Assembly: GCF_033807715.1 (NCBI RefSeq)
Contig: NC_084592.1
Span: 25,020,001 to 25,084,000 of the forward strand
Reading direction: 5' to 3'
Source of the DNA: Cololabis saira
Taxonomy: Eukaryota > Chordata > Actinopteri > Beloniformes > Belonidae
DNA length: 64,000 nucleotides
Shown: in pieces, positions 1 through 12,400 of the stretch
Layout of the letters: every line of letters begins with the position of its first letter
How positions within the stretch are numbered: the stretch's first letter is position 1
Translations under genes and position numbers: made by a program
Notes under the pieces: model-generated
Seen by the model: the letters and a program-made list of their open reading frames with translations, nothing else
What the model was told of the DNA's origin: nothing
Databases searched by the model: none

Positions 1-340
1 TTGTCGGCCGTTCAACTAGAGCTTTCAGGAGACTGGAGAGCTCTTAATCCTGCCAATGCAGCAACTGATGATGAGAAACAGCGGAGATATTTCTGTGACA
101 GTCCTGGGCATTGCCCTCTCTCTGCAAAACCCTAACCCTAAGCCTCTTCCTTACTTTAGGAGTGAGCAGGCCGCTTCTTTTCACCCTACAGGGTGGGGCT
201 TCTCTGGACGGATGTAGCACGTGGAAGTATCATGTTATTCCGGCCAGATCCTCCCCACCCCATCGGGTGCCCTGGCTGGCCAGAGGGGGCAGTATATGGC
301 ACAGGACTGCTGCATGTTTTTGTGAGGGTAGCTCACATTA

Positions 341-400
341 GCTACCCAAGGGAACACGGGGAGAACATGCAAACTCCACACAGAGGATTTACACTGTGTT
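341..400 (+). repeat. SINE-like fragment
   Basis: GGGAGAACATGCAAACTCCA followed by CACAGAG is a well-known block of dispersed fish repeats. Only about 60 bp is recognisable here, so the parent family cannot be given. Confidence 0.5.
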
Positions 401-3400
401 GATGACATGATGTTGAAAATTAGGCAGTGGTAACTTTAACACTGCAGGTGTTGGAAAGCCTGTGCCATATACTAACGCTTGATGAAATTCAATCTAAAGG
501 TGTTGCTTTTAATCTAAAAAGAGTTTTTATACTGATCACAACCAACACTAACAAATTAACAGGAGCAGATTTGCTGTGGACTTATACTTAACATGCTCAT
601 GCTGCAATATTTCACTGCACTTGTCGTAAGATTTAAAAACAAAAACGCTTCATATTTAGGGATGGCTGATTTGAATTCAGAAATAAGAGCATTGGCTGAC
701 TTTTCAGTCCCATCCATCAGGTTTCTGCCCACGCTAACAACTGAAAACAATGGTTACACATGAGTTGCTAGCCAAAAGTTGAATAAGTAGTCGCCTTCTC
801 ATTTTCCACTACTGGCCTTTCAACAGCTGGCTTTTGCAAGGATACAGCTCCTGTCGGCTTGATAGTTCTTTCACAGTAGTCTCGCAGCAGTTAAGATAAC
901 CTAGGCTCTGCCCTGAACTTAACCCTAATCTGTATAACAGCAGAAAGAGATTAAACCACGTCTCATCTGAAGCACCTCAAACATGGCACAGCATTCACGG
1001 CCAAATATCCATCAAGTTCAAAGTAGGGAGCATGAATGGCTGTTCAGAAAGTGTAAAGGCAGATGGACAGATATGTAGACAGAGATTAGGGCATTCATTA
1101 TTAAGATCAACAAGATAGATGTGAGTGAGATAAGATGCAGAGCTCAAAACCTCTGTGAAAGAAGGACGCGTTGGGCGCAGAGCATGTGGAATGAATAAAC
1201 ACTACCACAGGTATAAGGTGCGCTAATTGGGTGGGACAGACTGAAGGCATGCATGACTGGAGAGAAATGGAATAGAACTGTCTCTGTGCTGTAAAGCTCC
1301 ATAACGAGGTCAAAGCCTAGAAGCCTTGTAGGCTTTGAATTCCTCAGGTTGCTTAGGAAACACAGAGGGAAGACAGAGGACAATGCCAAATCCTCACAGG
1401 CCTGCAGGGTTCACTGTCGGCCCCGTGACCCCAAACTTTACTGTCTCCACTGTATTGCTGAAAGAGAACAGTGAAGCCTAAAGCCATAACGTTGCACAGC
1501 AGAAGTCCATCTCTGCAACATGTCCACATAATGACCATAACTGTGTAATAAAGTCGGCTTATTTTTAGACTGTGTACAACATCATAAAAATCAAACAATA
1601 TCATTACCTATAAAGACAGGCCTCTGGCAACCATGTGTAATGGCTAAAGATTTACACAACTCTCAGAGAACTAGTCCACATCATAAGAATTTAGCAAAAA
1701 CTCCTGGGGAAAACTGTCATGGCTGAATGTGTCCGTTGGCAGGAATGAGAGACCAAGCAGATGCCTCTTGTAAACAATGGTTACAAGATGCATTTTATAA
1801 AATATCTCACTGTCAGCCAGCGTAGAATGTTTGTTTGTTTTACATAGAATACATGCCGATAAAGGCAGACTCTCTTTACCAATGAAAGTGAGCATAAGAA
1901 AAAAGACAAAAGTCTATACCCAAGACAGAAGGGTTAGATTAGTCTTTTTTTTTTTAAACATGCCACTTACACTCATAGTTGTGGTTATTTATGGAAACAA
2001 CCCACAACAGAACACACCAGTAGAAATACCTTGACCATTGGCTGCCTGTCACCTGAGAATGAAAAAGAAGACCCATGTGTAAATCCAACTTCATTGTTAC
2101 GCTACATTGTTACCCATCGAAGTTTCTAGGGCTGATACCAGAGATGTTGTCATTATACCTAAAGCTGATAATTCTGCCCATTGACAACCGTCCTTCAGGG
2201 TTTCCACGGCACCTTTCATTGCTGGCTTAGCTGGCTTGGAACCAGGTGGTGCTGAAAAAAAGTTGCCAGCTACAATGGAAAACTAAATAAAGGTGAGTGT
2301 AGACAGAATGGAATGCAGGGAATGTATATTTTCTCATTGAAACATCAATCTTTTCCCTCCTGCATACGTCTATCACAGTGTGAAGCTGCTTTTGTCACAC
2401 ATGAAGTTTAATCTTCAGTCTGGCAGTCCTACAATTATTCCTTTGTCTGGGAAAAGCTTGCTTTAGGGTACAGTTATTCAGAACGGGACAGTGACCATTT
2501 TGAATTACTTAGTCGTTCACAATGAGAGCTTTTCCACTCCAGCTTCTTTCGAACGCTGTTGGACTAGTTTTTTTTTTTTCTAAATGAAAAAGATGCCACT
2601 GCTGGTTTAGCTGTGAAAGGGGTGAAAGTATCTAATTTCAGTAGAGCTCAATAGAAAGAGTGCAGAGGCTGAAGCAAATATATAAGCAGATGAAATGAAA
2701 TATGGGTTCCTCTTCACTGACCAGCGCTTTTCTCTCATGCTCTGCACTTGCCCCTCAGTCACAGATACGCAGGCAAGCACAAATGTTGGACTAATGCTGC
2801 TCTAATTGCAGCGCTGGAGCCCTGAATCATCTCTTAGACAGTTTTTCAGAAAACTCAATCGTGTGGACAGGCAGAGTGAACTAATTATCTGCATGCTGTT
2901 TTCCCAGCCAACGCTAGTAATTTAGCTGCAATTGACCTCCTGCAGTTTGCCGGCAAATGAAAACATGTAGGCCAGTCTGCTAACGAAGGCCCTGAAGACC
3001 CCAGGGTTTGTTCCTGCCCTGCACTGCACAGTGGACACAGAGCCCCTCACTTCACTTCTAATTTACTTCTTTACCACCTCCGGGGGAGACATCATCGTCC
3101 TCACACTGTGTAACCACTTAACAGGGCTGCAGCAGAAGAAATGCCTGTTGAGAGAACAACTCAATACTGTGATTGTTGGCAAAACAGGATGTACTCCTTA
3201 GCGAGATGTTTTACTTACGGAATGTAGTTTTAATGAGTTCAGCTGGACTGAACCTTTAAGACGAAAGACTGCACCTTCTATTGAATTAAGTAGATAATTT
3301 TGGTTTTATTTTAAGGTTTCTTGGCATACAAGAAGGTGTTGAAAAAAATGACATTGAGTGATACACTGTGATTTTACTCAAAGAGAGAAACCTTTAATAG

Positions 3401-4720
3401 CAGCTGTCAATGCATTCTGTTAAAAAAAAAAATTGTGAAGCACTTAAACCTTACTGCAAACTTTTTCTTACCCTTACCAAGTGGTTTGGACACTCGAGCC
3501 AAACCAAACCGCAGTCAGTTAACCTGACACCAAATACAAGTACATGGGTATATCACTGTCTATAATCAAAAGCATATCCTTTTAAACTTTAGAGCAGCAC
3601 AATAAGGAATTAGAGATGGCTAAATCAAGTCTTTGAAAAGACTGAGCTCATTTTGTTCACTGAAGATTTTCGTGGAAGCCTTGACTGGTCCCTTTCAGGA
3701 TTCAAGCTCAGGTTGGGGAGTCCATAGACAGGCTTGTGGAACCCTGCACCGTGTAAGTCCAAGGATTGACAGTCAGTACTTCAAACTACAGGGAATGCAA
3801 GAAGTCCATTGTCCTATCATGACAGACATGTCGTTAATATAGATGATGAAACCAGTTAAAGATCACACTCACTGCTAAATCTTGTCTGAAATTGTGAAAA
3901 ACTGCATTTGCATACTTTTTTCTTTTCCATCACAGAAACACAAGTAAGTATATTCTCGTTTATATTTGCACAGCGAAAGATATGAATCTGCCTCAACTGG
4001 CCAGTAGGAACTGCTCCAACCAGTCATTCGGGGAGTAAAGCACGTGATTCAGTCTACATGAGGTCTACATGAGGTCCAAAGAGGAATCCAGATTGATTCA
4101 TTTACAAGCAACACATCAGTGAAATAAACTTTTTGAGTTTTTAGCTCAGTGTTGTCCCTCTCTGGATGTGGAGGTTAACTTACTTTTACAACACAGTTCA
4201 AGATTTAGCCTACTCTTGTTGAATTTCTTACTTCATCAGTCTCGCATTTTATTTCCATCAGAAACCTCTTAGTCACCCCAATCACCCCTATTTACATAAA
4301 ACAATTCGTCATTAACGATGACTTGAAGGAGCGCTGCAGTTTACAGTTTGAATTCCTGTGACTAGGAGTCTTTTTTAAGTCACAATCAGTGCTGCTTTCC
4401 CATAAGTATTGTCAAGAAACCGCATGGATGCTTGTGGGTGGAGTTCAAGCCTTCCCTGTTGACAAGAAACATCAAAGATCAAAACATTATGTCAACATCC
4501 AAGACACCTGGCTTTGATCAACTCCTTCACGGCCCATGGGAGTGACAGGGGGCTATATGCGCTCCTCAATTTAACATATCATTCATTACTTTTTAATATT
4601 GATTTAGATGCCTGTGTTTTTAGTTTTTCATTATTGTTTTTAATATCTATTGTAATCATTATAATATTTCCACCCTTATGTGTAGATACACTGTGTAAAT
4701 ATCACCTGAAACCTTAAATG
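401..4720. other. non-coding, no gene seen
   Basis: AT-rich unique-looking sequence. All open frames are under 85 codons, without recognisable motifs or paired splice sites. A tandem TCTACATGAGG pair occurs near 4057-4080. Contains the candidate element at 2780-3000. Confidence 0.6.
2780..3000. promoter_or_regulatory. candidate conserved non-coding element
   Basis: A repeat-free block with balanced composition and clustered homeodomain-type cores (CTCTAATTGCAG, GAACTAATTATCTGC, AGTAATTTAGCTGCAATTG). No coding frame. Developmental genes such as Eph receptors often have such elements upstream. This is inference from texture alone. Confidence 0.25.
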
Positions 4721-4723
4721 GGC

Positions 4724-4785
4724 TCTACCCCCTGGGACCCCAAATGTGATGAAGCAGGTAATAAAGAAATTGGCTGGATAGATTT
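4724..4785 (+). repeat. possible decayed LINE/SINE 3' tail
   Basis: TGGGACCCCAAATGTGATGA then AGCAGGTAATAAAGAAATTGG and CTGGATAG resemble the common GACCCTGAA-GGGATAAGCGG-AAAATGGATGGATGG tail of fish L2-like repeats. The match is diverged. Confidence 0.35.
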
Positions 4786-4961
4786 TCTTTTTTTGAATTA
4801 CTCTCTTATATGTGGTGCATAAAGGCATAGCTGTGATTTCTTTATGAAGGGTGTTTGCTTCATTAACTTAACATTAACTTAACAACTTGTATAAATCTTT
4901 TCTTTTTTTTGTATAAATCTTTAAGCCACATCGTTCCTTGTTACACTCACAGCCTTTTAAT

Positions 4962-4987
4962 AAAAAAAAAAAAAAAAAAAAAAAAAA
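4962..4987 (+). repeat. poly(A)26 tract
   Basis: 26 uninterrupted A. It could be the tail of a retroposed sequence, but nothing upstream is recognisable. Confidence 0.9.
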
Positions 4988-4989
4988 TA

Positions 4990-7670
4990 AACCAATTCAC
5001 AGCAACCACAGTATGTCAATCAAAGTCAGCTTTGACTCCCAGTTCCTGAACTGAACTGGGCTGACATATCTGCCGTCAGACGTTTAAGGTGGAATATACT
5101 GTTTAACATGTTGACTTGGTCGATATGATAGCATCATGGATGAGGAAGTGATAACGCCTAGCCATTGACTGAGCTGACTTTCGGTCAATATGAGAAATAC
5201 ATTTAATGCTTCATATAAATTCTCCTGTCTTGGTACAAAAATAACTCACCCCCTTCAGAGTTTTTATGAGTGAGAGTTCACACGTTTGAGACCAACATGT
5301 GTTTTGAACCAGGCTGGATATATGTTTATTTCTAAAGTTGGGCATTTTAACATTGGAGTCAATGGGGATTAACTGGCTTTTGGAGCCAGCCTCTAGCATC
5401 CAGTCGAGGAATTGCAACACATCTTAGTTCGGCATGAGCCTCCACCCCTGAAGCATGATGGTTGGTGCTTGGTAAAACAACACAATCTGGAATCGAACAC
5501 ACTGGGCATTATTCCATGTGGTGATTCTATTAGTAGGCTACTTCCTAATTAAACCGATGTGTTTGTACATGTCCTTGAAGTCTTCTCTGTTTTTAAATCT
5601 GAGAAGTGTGTGTACCTCTGAGACAGATGGGTATACAGAGAACTGAAGAAATGTCCTTTTTGTGGCTGCTTAGGTAAACATTGCTGCCTTATTAAGAGTG
5701 AGTAACTGCACCACTGTGATGTGTTAATGTGTTTGCGTGCATGTGGAAGTTCACCACAGGTCTTTGGTTAATGGTACAGTTACTGGGTTGCCAGTAACTG
5801 ACTGAGACATCTGTCATCAACATGTGTAGAGCATGCTAACATTGGTGGTGTTCTGGAAAATGGGGAGGTTTTCAGAGTCTAAAAAAGAGAGGGGAGGCAT
5901 GCAGTTTTAAAAAAGTTTTGATTTGACACTGGAGTGGGGACAGAGGGTTGCTGTGTATTTATATGCTTTTCTTCTTGCCGATTTATATGAATGCAAAAAT
6001 ATAAATATAAGTACATAATTTATCATGTAAATGTTTTCCCGTTTATGTGGACTGATAATTGACTCTCAGCTGGCGGCAATGAAGATCGGCTTTACAGAAA
6101 AAGCACACAAAATAGGATTGGTTATGCCAGTAGGAAATTAATATTGTGAACTAGGCAAAGAAAAATAATGTCTATTTGCTTTACTGTAAGACTGATGTTT
6201 AAATGTAAGATTTAATGTAAAGTTTCCATCTCTTAGGAGCTCAGACAGAAAGAGACCCTGTATGGTCAGACATGAGGGAGTTGTGAAACAAAGGGTTCAA
6301 TTCAAACTTCAGATGACAGACTTAAATTGGATGTGTAAAACAGTTGTTAATCAGCATATAAGTGTGCTAATGTAAATACTTCTATGTATGCATGAAGGAA
6401 ATAGACTACCCTGCAGAATTGCGGGGTTCGGGGCGTAGTTGGTAAGTTCAGGTCTGCAGGGGCTGCTGGTGGAAAGACATCATATGTGGTTGACCCAAGT
6501 GGTTTTGTCTGTGCCTTGCCTATTATTGTAATGACTTGATACAATATGTTCTCTTGGTATGTTTAAATTGGCCTCCTGAAGTTTCGGAAATGTGGCCTTT
6601 TGAATGTAATTTTGAAAATTTTATTTGTGTGATAGGAAAGTGTTCATGTTTTCCACACAAATGCTTGCAACAGACATAATGTTGATATATATGAATGTGC
6701 TATTAAACATCTGTTTACCACCACTGCCACCAATTGTTACCGAGTGGATTGTAAAAGGCTACTTGTCAGTAAGAAAATACTCTTAAATGACATCAGACTG
6801 AAGGCTGGCTTGCAAAAAAAAGTAAAGTTTTAATGTGGTTCCAGGCCTGGACAACTTAGGTCTATAAACAAAAACAAAGCAACTCATAAAACAGAAATAA
6901 TAATTAAGCAGAGGTTTTGGCATCAACCTCTCCCCATGGCAGCCCCCCTCTGTACTGAACCATTTCCCCTTTATATCTGCTCCTGACTCCACCCCTGGCT
7001 AAGCAGTCAGCAAATCACAACCTAACGACAATATACACAAGGTGCTCCCCATAAAGCAATCAGAGCTCCCCTCAGGCAATCATGGCCCCTCCCCAATTAC
7101 TGCATCTGCATGGATAGACACAAGTAGTTCAATTACATGTCACAACAGAATGTGCACCTTCTGTGGGACTGAAATCCAACTCACAACACTTGCCTCTTCG
7201 TTTGCTCATGAAAACAATAATAGAAACTACTCTGACAGAGTCTGCTCTGTCACAACATCCAACAGCAGATTCTTCCATTTTTATTTGAAACTGGTTTTGC
7301 TGTGTCACACGCCATGCGGAACCCTTGAGCCTCATTATCCAGTTGTTTTTGTTTGGGGGGGGGGGGGGGGGGTTTCTCAGCTAATGGCCAGGTGCTGGTT
7401 GTGGTCATGTAAATGAAGTGGGAGGGTGTAAAGCCTTATGGGAGTTCATGAAGAGGTGTGTCTTCTGCACTGAAGAGAGGGGGATTAACGAGCAAACTCT
7501 GTGTTTTCTGTGTGTATTTTCTTTAAGATATCAAGAGATGGGATGTCATGCATATATCCCTTACCCTACCTTTAACGCGGGCCGTCCAGTCCATATTCGG
7601 TGCACACTCACTCCAAAATTTACAAAACTAGGTAATTTACAAATCTTACAAATCTTGTACAAACCTTACA
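4990..7670. other. non-coding, no gene seen
   Basis: No recognisable gene. 6800-7100 has a pyrimidine-rich texture (GGCAGCCCCCCTCTG, GCTCCCCATAAAGC) that may be repeat-derived. The 124-codon frame at 7042-7416 crosses a poly(G) tract and has no domain, so it is treated as chance. Confidence 0.55.
7355..7372 (+). repeat. poly(G)18 tract
   Basis: 18 consecutive G; length may be unreliable in sequencing. A (C)13 run occurs at 44640-44652. Confidence 0.85.
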
Positions 7671-7672
7671 AA

Positions 7673-8320
7673 TAGGGATGCCCCGATACCATTTTTTTCA
7701 CACTGAGTACGACTATGAGTATTTTAATTTGTGTACTCGCCGATACCGAGTACCGATCCGATACTTCTACCACAAAAATAACTAGGCTAAAAATGCAATG
7801 AAAAATGCAAATGAATTGGAAGACAGGTTTTATTTGCAACAGAAATTCAATTTTAAACAAAACTCGGCCAGCGGGGCTTTCCTCCGCGCTTTAGTCTCAT
7901 CGCAGGTACATCAACTGCGCATGTGCGGTGATTCACCTGAAGCCGTCCGTGTGAAACAACATAAACAATCAAATATCATTTAAAAAACAGGCTGAATTAA
8001 ATTATGTTACACACTCTTGTACAGTAGGTGGCGGTATGCACCTTAAAGTTGGTTGCGATCCGCCAATAAAACAGAGAAGAAGAAGAACATAAACAATCCC
8101 ATTGTTACAGTCCGGTGAGCCGCTAGTCGGCTAAGCTTAGCGTGGTGATGAGAAGAGAGTGATACCCATGAGTGAGACTGGCAGTGCCGTTTCAGGCAAG
8201 AAAGCGTCAATTAATGTAAGCAGGATGTCAGCAGTGTGGACATATTTCAAAATAAGGGACGGTGACAAAAGCAAGACAGACTGCGGGCTGTCGGCGTGGC
8301 TAACGCGGCTAACCGGCTAA
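7673..8320 (+). mobile_element. 5' part of a hAT transposon (left end to truncated transposase start)
   Basis: Begins with TAGGGATGCCCCGATACC, a hAT-type terminal repeat common in fish. GATACCGAGTACCGATCCGATAC subterminal repeats follow (7741-7765). Further in lies GGTGGCGGTATGCACC (8029-8044), then a short open frame starting at 8168. No matching right end (CATCCCTA) is visible nearby and the sequence changes into an unrelated repeat after about 8300, so the copy is truncated. Confidence 0.65.
8168..8320 (+). pseudogene. truncated hAT transposase N-terminus (BED-finger start)
   Basis: A 50-codon frame. Residues 19-41 include SAVWTYFKIRDGDKSKTDCG, which resembles the start of a BED zinc finger (the conserved V-W-x-Y-F block and the first zinc cysteine). 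The second cysteine position reads Ser, and the frame then runs into a GGCTAAC tandem repeat and stops. BED fingers normally open hAT transposases and bind the element ends. With no catalytic domain this fragment cannot be a functional transposase. Confidence 0.5.
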
Positions 8321-8350
8321 TGCAGCTAACTGGCTAACACGGCTAACCGG
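8298..8350 (+). repeat. short degenerate tandem repeat (GGCTAAC-type)
   Basis: Six copies of GGCTAAC or a one-base variant, spaced 8-10 nt apart, at the point where the truncated hAT coding frame ends. They probably mark the rearrangement junction with the following composite repeat. Confidence 0.7.
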
Positions 8351-8376
8351 AATGTAACAATGGGATTGTTTATGTT

Positions 8377-8550
8377 GTTGGCGCTGGCGGTGGGTTGCCT
8401 CCTTCCTACCTCTCCCCTCTGTGGGGTTGCTGGTGGCCTGGGTTCCGGGTTCTTCCTTGTCGGCCTCTGGTCTCACGGGTGGCGGGGTTGCTCCCCCCCC
8501 TCCCCCACTATAGATACACTTCAGGTGGAGCTTTGTTTCGTTTATTACAC

Positions 8551-8596
<46 letters not shown>

Positions 8597-8703
8597 GCAC
8601 ACACATACACACACACACACACACATACCCACATACATACACATAGCCACATAGACATATACACACTCACGTACACGTCTACATATTCATACATTCATGC
8701 ATG

Positions 8704-8735
<32 letters not shown>

Positions 8736-8915
8736 TAGCCACACATATGCATACACACACACAGTTACATTTAGCCACACATACATATACACGCTCATAC
8801 ACACACACACACACACACACACTCACACATATATAGCCACTCAGTCACACACGTATACATACACATACACACACACACATAGCCACAAAGACATGTACAC
8901 ACACACGCACGCATA

Positions 8916-8957
<42 letters not shown>

Positions 8958-9290
8958 TGATCATATACATACACGCACACACACACTTACATACTGGCTT
9001 GTTCACCTGCATGCTCGCTCTGTAGTTTTTGGGGTTAGTTAGCAGTAGCTTAGCTCAGACTGTGATTTGGGTTGATTGCTGCTTGTGTTTTGGTCGGCTC
9101 CGTATTGGTTTCGTTGGTTTTGTGTTTTGTTTGTGGTTTTTGTTGCAGATTTCCAGTGCTTGACGTTTGCCTCCCTGTGTTCCTGCTTCCTGGATTGGCA
9201 GTGGATGTCACCCCCCCACCCCCCACCAACCACACCCCACCCTCAACCCCTCCCACAAAAAAATAAATAAATAAAAAAAATCACTGGGTT
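8377..9290. repeat. CA-rich composite interspersed repeat
   Basis: A GC-rich head (8377-8530, with TCTCACGGGTGGCGGGGTTGC) leads into about 450 bp of interrupted (CA)n with periodic ATAGCCACA and ACATACA variants (8548-8996). A T/G-rich tail follows (9000-9270), ending in a C-rich run and (AAAT)n. Long open frames here are dipeptide (TH)n or (CV)n shadows, not proteins. The head and tail look like unit ends of a dispersed fish repeat, but I cannot name the family. Confidence 0.55.
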
Positions 9291-9403
9291 TGTATGTATA
9301 TATTTATGTATGTATGTGTATGCGTATGTTGGCGTATATATGTATATATATTAAATATAGCAATAATGCACATATATATGCCTTTGGTTTTTACCTACAT
9401 GGT

Positions 9404-9431
9404 ATCAATCATTAATATGTGTGCAGACAAG
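9404..9431 (+). repeat. 28-bp segment identical to the inside of the 57.5-kb hAT element
   Basis: Positions 9404-9431 equal 57919-57946 exactly (core CATTAATATGTGTGCAGAC), and A-rich tracts follow in both places. In the 57.5-kb element the segment lies next to the hAT transposase C-terminal remnant. The copy here is therefore probably a hAT-derived fragment. Confidence 0.7.
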
Positions 9432-9439
9432 AGGTACAA

Positions 9440-12400
9440 AAAAAAAAAAGGAAAACCTACCAAAGAAGAAGGGAAATAGTGTTAACATTGAAAGAGCTGC
9501 TTCTCCTACGATGCAGCTACACAATAAAGCAGGCAGCTACTTACATATTACAAAGGATTTTATTTAAACTCACCTTCAAGTGTCTCTGTATTACTTCTCA
9601 TATGTATTAAAAAAAACTAACTACTACTACTATCTAGATATTTTTTAGAGACCGTTTTTTTTAACTTGTAATAACTTCATAGTGATGCTGAAGCATTGTT
9701 GCTGACATGTAATACTGATGCACCAGGGGACTTACATCAAAAGAAAGACCTCAGGCTTGACAAAAGAGATTATGTTACTCTGAGAATACACTTTTGAGAA
9801 TACACTTGTTGTTTGTCTCTGCATTTTTCAAATGTATGTCAATATTCAGTCGCAGACAACTGTGTAACCAAAGTTGTACAGTTTTCTGTGGCTAAAAAAA
9901 AGAGAAGCGAAAATTAAAAAAGAAAAAACATCTCTAGTCTGTATTAGCATGTGCAAAATATTCCGTCAAACCTTGTACCATATTTTGGATCCAAAATCCA
10001 CCACAAAAATGCACACAATTGGAGAGAATTAAAAACACTTGGACAAAGATGAGGCAAGTATTGTGAATGGAAAGATACTCTGAGAGCTGACCCGGTACCA
10101 AAGGCAGATGACACTCTTTGTTCACGCCATTTTTAATCACTCAAACACAAGAGAATCCATTTCCACCAAAACAAAATTATTCCAACATGAAACAAAGATT
10201 CAAACACATCGTAAATGGTTAAGAATGCAACATAACACAAAAAACTAGAACTATAGACCAAGTGAAACACTAGCATTTTATCAGTTCAAAGCTAAGATTT
10301 CACAGATTGTAACAAGGGTGATTATTCTGATACTCAAACTCACTGAGATAAGATTACAGGTGAAGAATAATGAATAAACAACTTCATTTTCTACAGCCTA
10401 ACACTAAATTCTGCCTTATCTTTGGTGTTTCATAATATTGGATCATATTCCAATTGGAACATCCCACTAGTGTCTCTGTTGCAATTCAAAAGCTTTTTTG
10501 ATCTCTCAGATGGATCAGCATCTTGAACATAGCACGTGCAATTTTTCATTTTTCTGATTGGATCATGTTTTAAGGGGCATGGATTTGGGAATTTCCCACT
10601 GATTGTATTGGCTGGAAACATTCCATAGAAGAGTGAGTCATCCAGATCGGTCAAACCATTTCTGGAATAAGGCCTTGTACCTGGTCATGCATGGTTAGAA
10701 GTTACAAAATTAATTTCAAGAGTGCTTTCACTTCATGAATCCAATTATGTGCTCAAAAAGTGGAAAGTTTTTCAGACAGAGATACAAATTTTAAAATTTT
10801 GTTATGTTCTGTCTTCACTTTCTTTGGCTTGGTAGAATGGACACTTCATTGTATACTGCTGTTAATATCCCATGTATTACCTTTATTTCGATAGCAGATT
10901 TATCCAAGTAAAGCAGGTAGCTGCTTTGCTGAGATATAGTAAATCTAAATCCGTGACAGTGTGCGTTTACCCATTTCATGTTTGAAATAGTTAATACCAG
11001 ATTTTACAGTCTTATTGTGCCTTGTCACCTTTGCATTGTGTTAAAATGAAAAACAGTCTGATTATATGTACAGGGGCTGCAGCCAAATCACAATATAAAT
11101 GTTTTTTCAATTTCATGTGAGTAAAACATTGTCCATTGTTGTTTTATTTCCCGTGAAAGTCATTGTTCATCATCCGCAACTCCAGGTAAACATTTGTACA
11201 CTGTGCTAAGACAAACAGTGACACAGATTGTATACAGTATGGCATGCGGCTACTGTAATCAGGATGTAGCTGCATCCTTCTCAAACTGGGGCATACTCCT
11301 TCTGTTTGCTCAGACTCTGTTTTATTGAGCTGCCATTCCTGATTAGTTTTGATTGGCTTCATTTGTTCCTGTGTTTTGACATCAGTCATAGCACTTTCTG
11401 CACCGGATCTCTGCAGTCTTGTAGATAGTTGTCTTGATATGAGGCCGTGTCTGTGTGTGTGCTTGGTTTGCTTCAAAAGGTAAAGTATTTAAGTGCCAGA
11501 AAGACAAAAAATAACATAAAAATGGTGTGAGATGTGAAGGTGGAAGTCTGGGTGTATCTTGGCCCACTGTTTTGGCATTCTATCTGCATATTTCCTAGTA
11601 ATTGATTTAAACAGATTAAAAAGAAATACATGCATAAATATTTTTCAATAACTTTTCAGACCAAATTTAATATGTTTATGGTTCTATGTGAGCCTAGAGC
11701 TGATCCCTAGAGGTATAAGTACACCCATGAAGAGTTGGAAGCCCTTTGCTGGACTGAAAGCATAATTTAGTATAACTACTACTGGTATTGGACTTGATAT
11801 TGATACATAGTAATATTTGAGTTTCATATGCAATTCCAGATTTATTTTTCTCCCAAATCATACTGACAACAGTACCATCAGTGGGAGAAAGACTCCTACT
11901 GATGATGAATAGCATGTTGCACAAGACTAGAAGTATTGAAGTAATGGCTGTTTCAGTGCGTGCCATAGGCCACAAAAGCATATCATTGCAACTTAAAGTT
12001 CTCTGAATCCTTAAATGGCCATTCCAGCTTTCAGTGTATACAAAATATGTACCACTCTCCCCTGGATGGCCCATAAAATGATTTATTACTGTGGTGGGAT
12101 GTGAAATAATCTATCTGGAAGACCTTCACTACCTCTTAGTATCTTGGGTGAAAAAGCGTTGGAGAAGTGTTAGGATGCAACTTCTGGCAAAACAAAAGAG
12201 AGCAACCTTCTATGAAAGCCTCTGGGATGATGAGGTTAGGGGTTGGCAGAGGAAGAAGAAAGGGAGGAACAGTGTGTTGGAGGGAGCTGCCTGACATGCG
12301 GCTGAGTTCTTCAACCTGGCATGTCTTCGAACGGCCTTGGCTCTGACGAACAGACTCCAGAGAGGGAGGAATGGAAAGGGAGTCAGGGGAGACCATGTGT

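Larger units (their letters stand above)
8086..8376. repeat. 23-bp perfect inverted repeat bracketing the hAT transposase start
   Basis: The arms 8086-8108 and 8354-8376 (containing ACAATCCCATTGTTAC and its complement) are identical reverse complements, separated by 245 nt. The sequences outside the arms do not continue the symmetry. This could be a terminal repeat of a small insertion or the scar of an inversion. Confidence 0.7.

Noticed and set aside
100..160. AACCCTAACCCTAAG near 131-146 as an interstitial telomere repeat
   Set aside because: Only about two units of CCCTAA, too short to be meaningful.
7042..7416. A 124-codon + frame
   Set aside because: It translates a poly(G) tract into a glycine run and has no domain.
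8360..9042. Long frames of alternating Thr-His or Cys-Val
   Set aside because: They are translations of (CA)n/(TG)n microsatellites, as are those at 23.8, 30.2, 56.7 and 62.7 kb.
11694..12074. A 126-codon minus frame
   Set aside because: No motif, no start context and no neighbour relation; consistent with chance.
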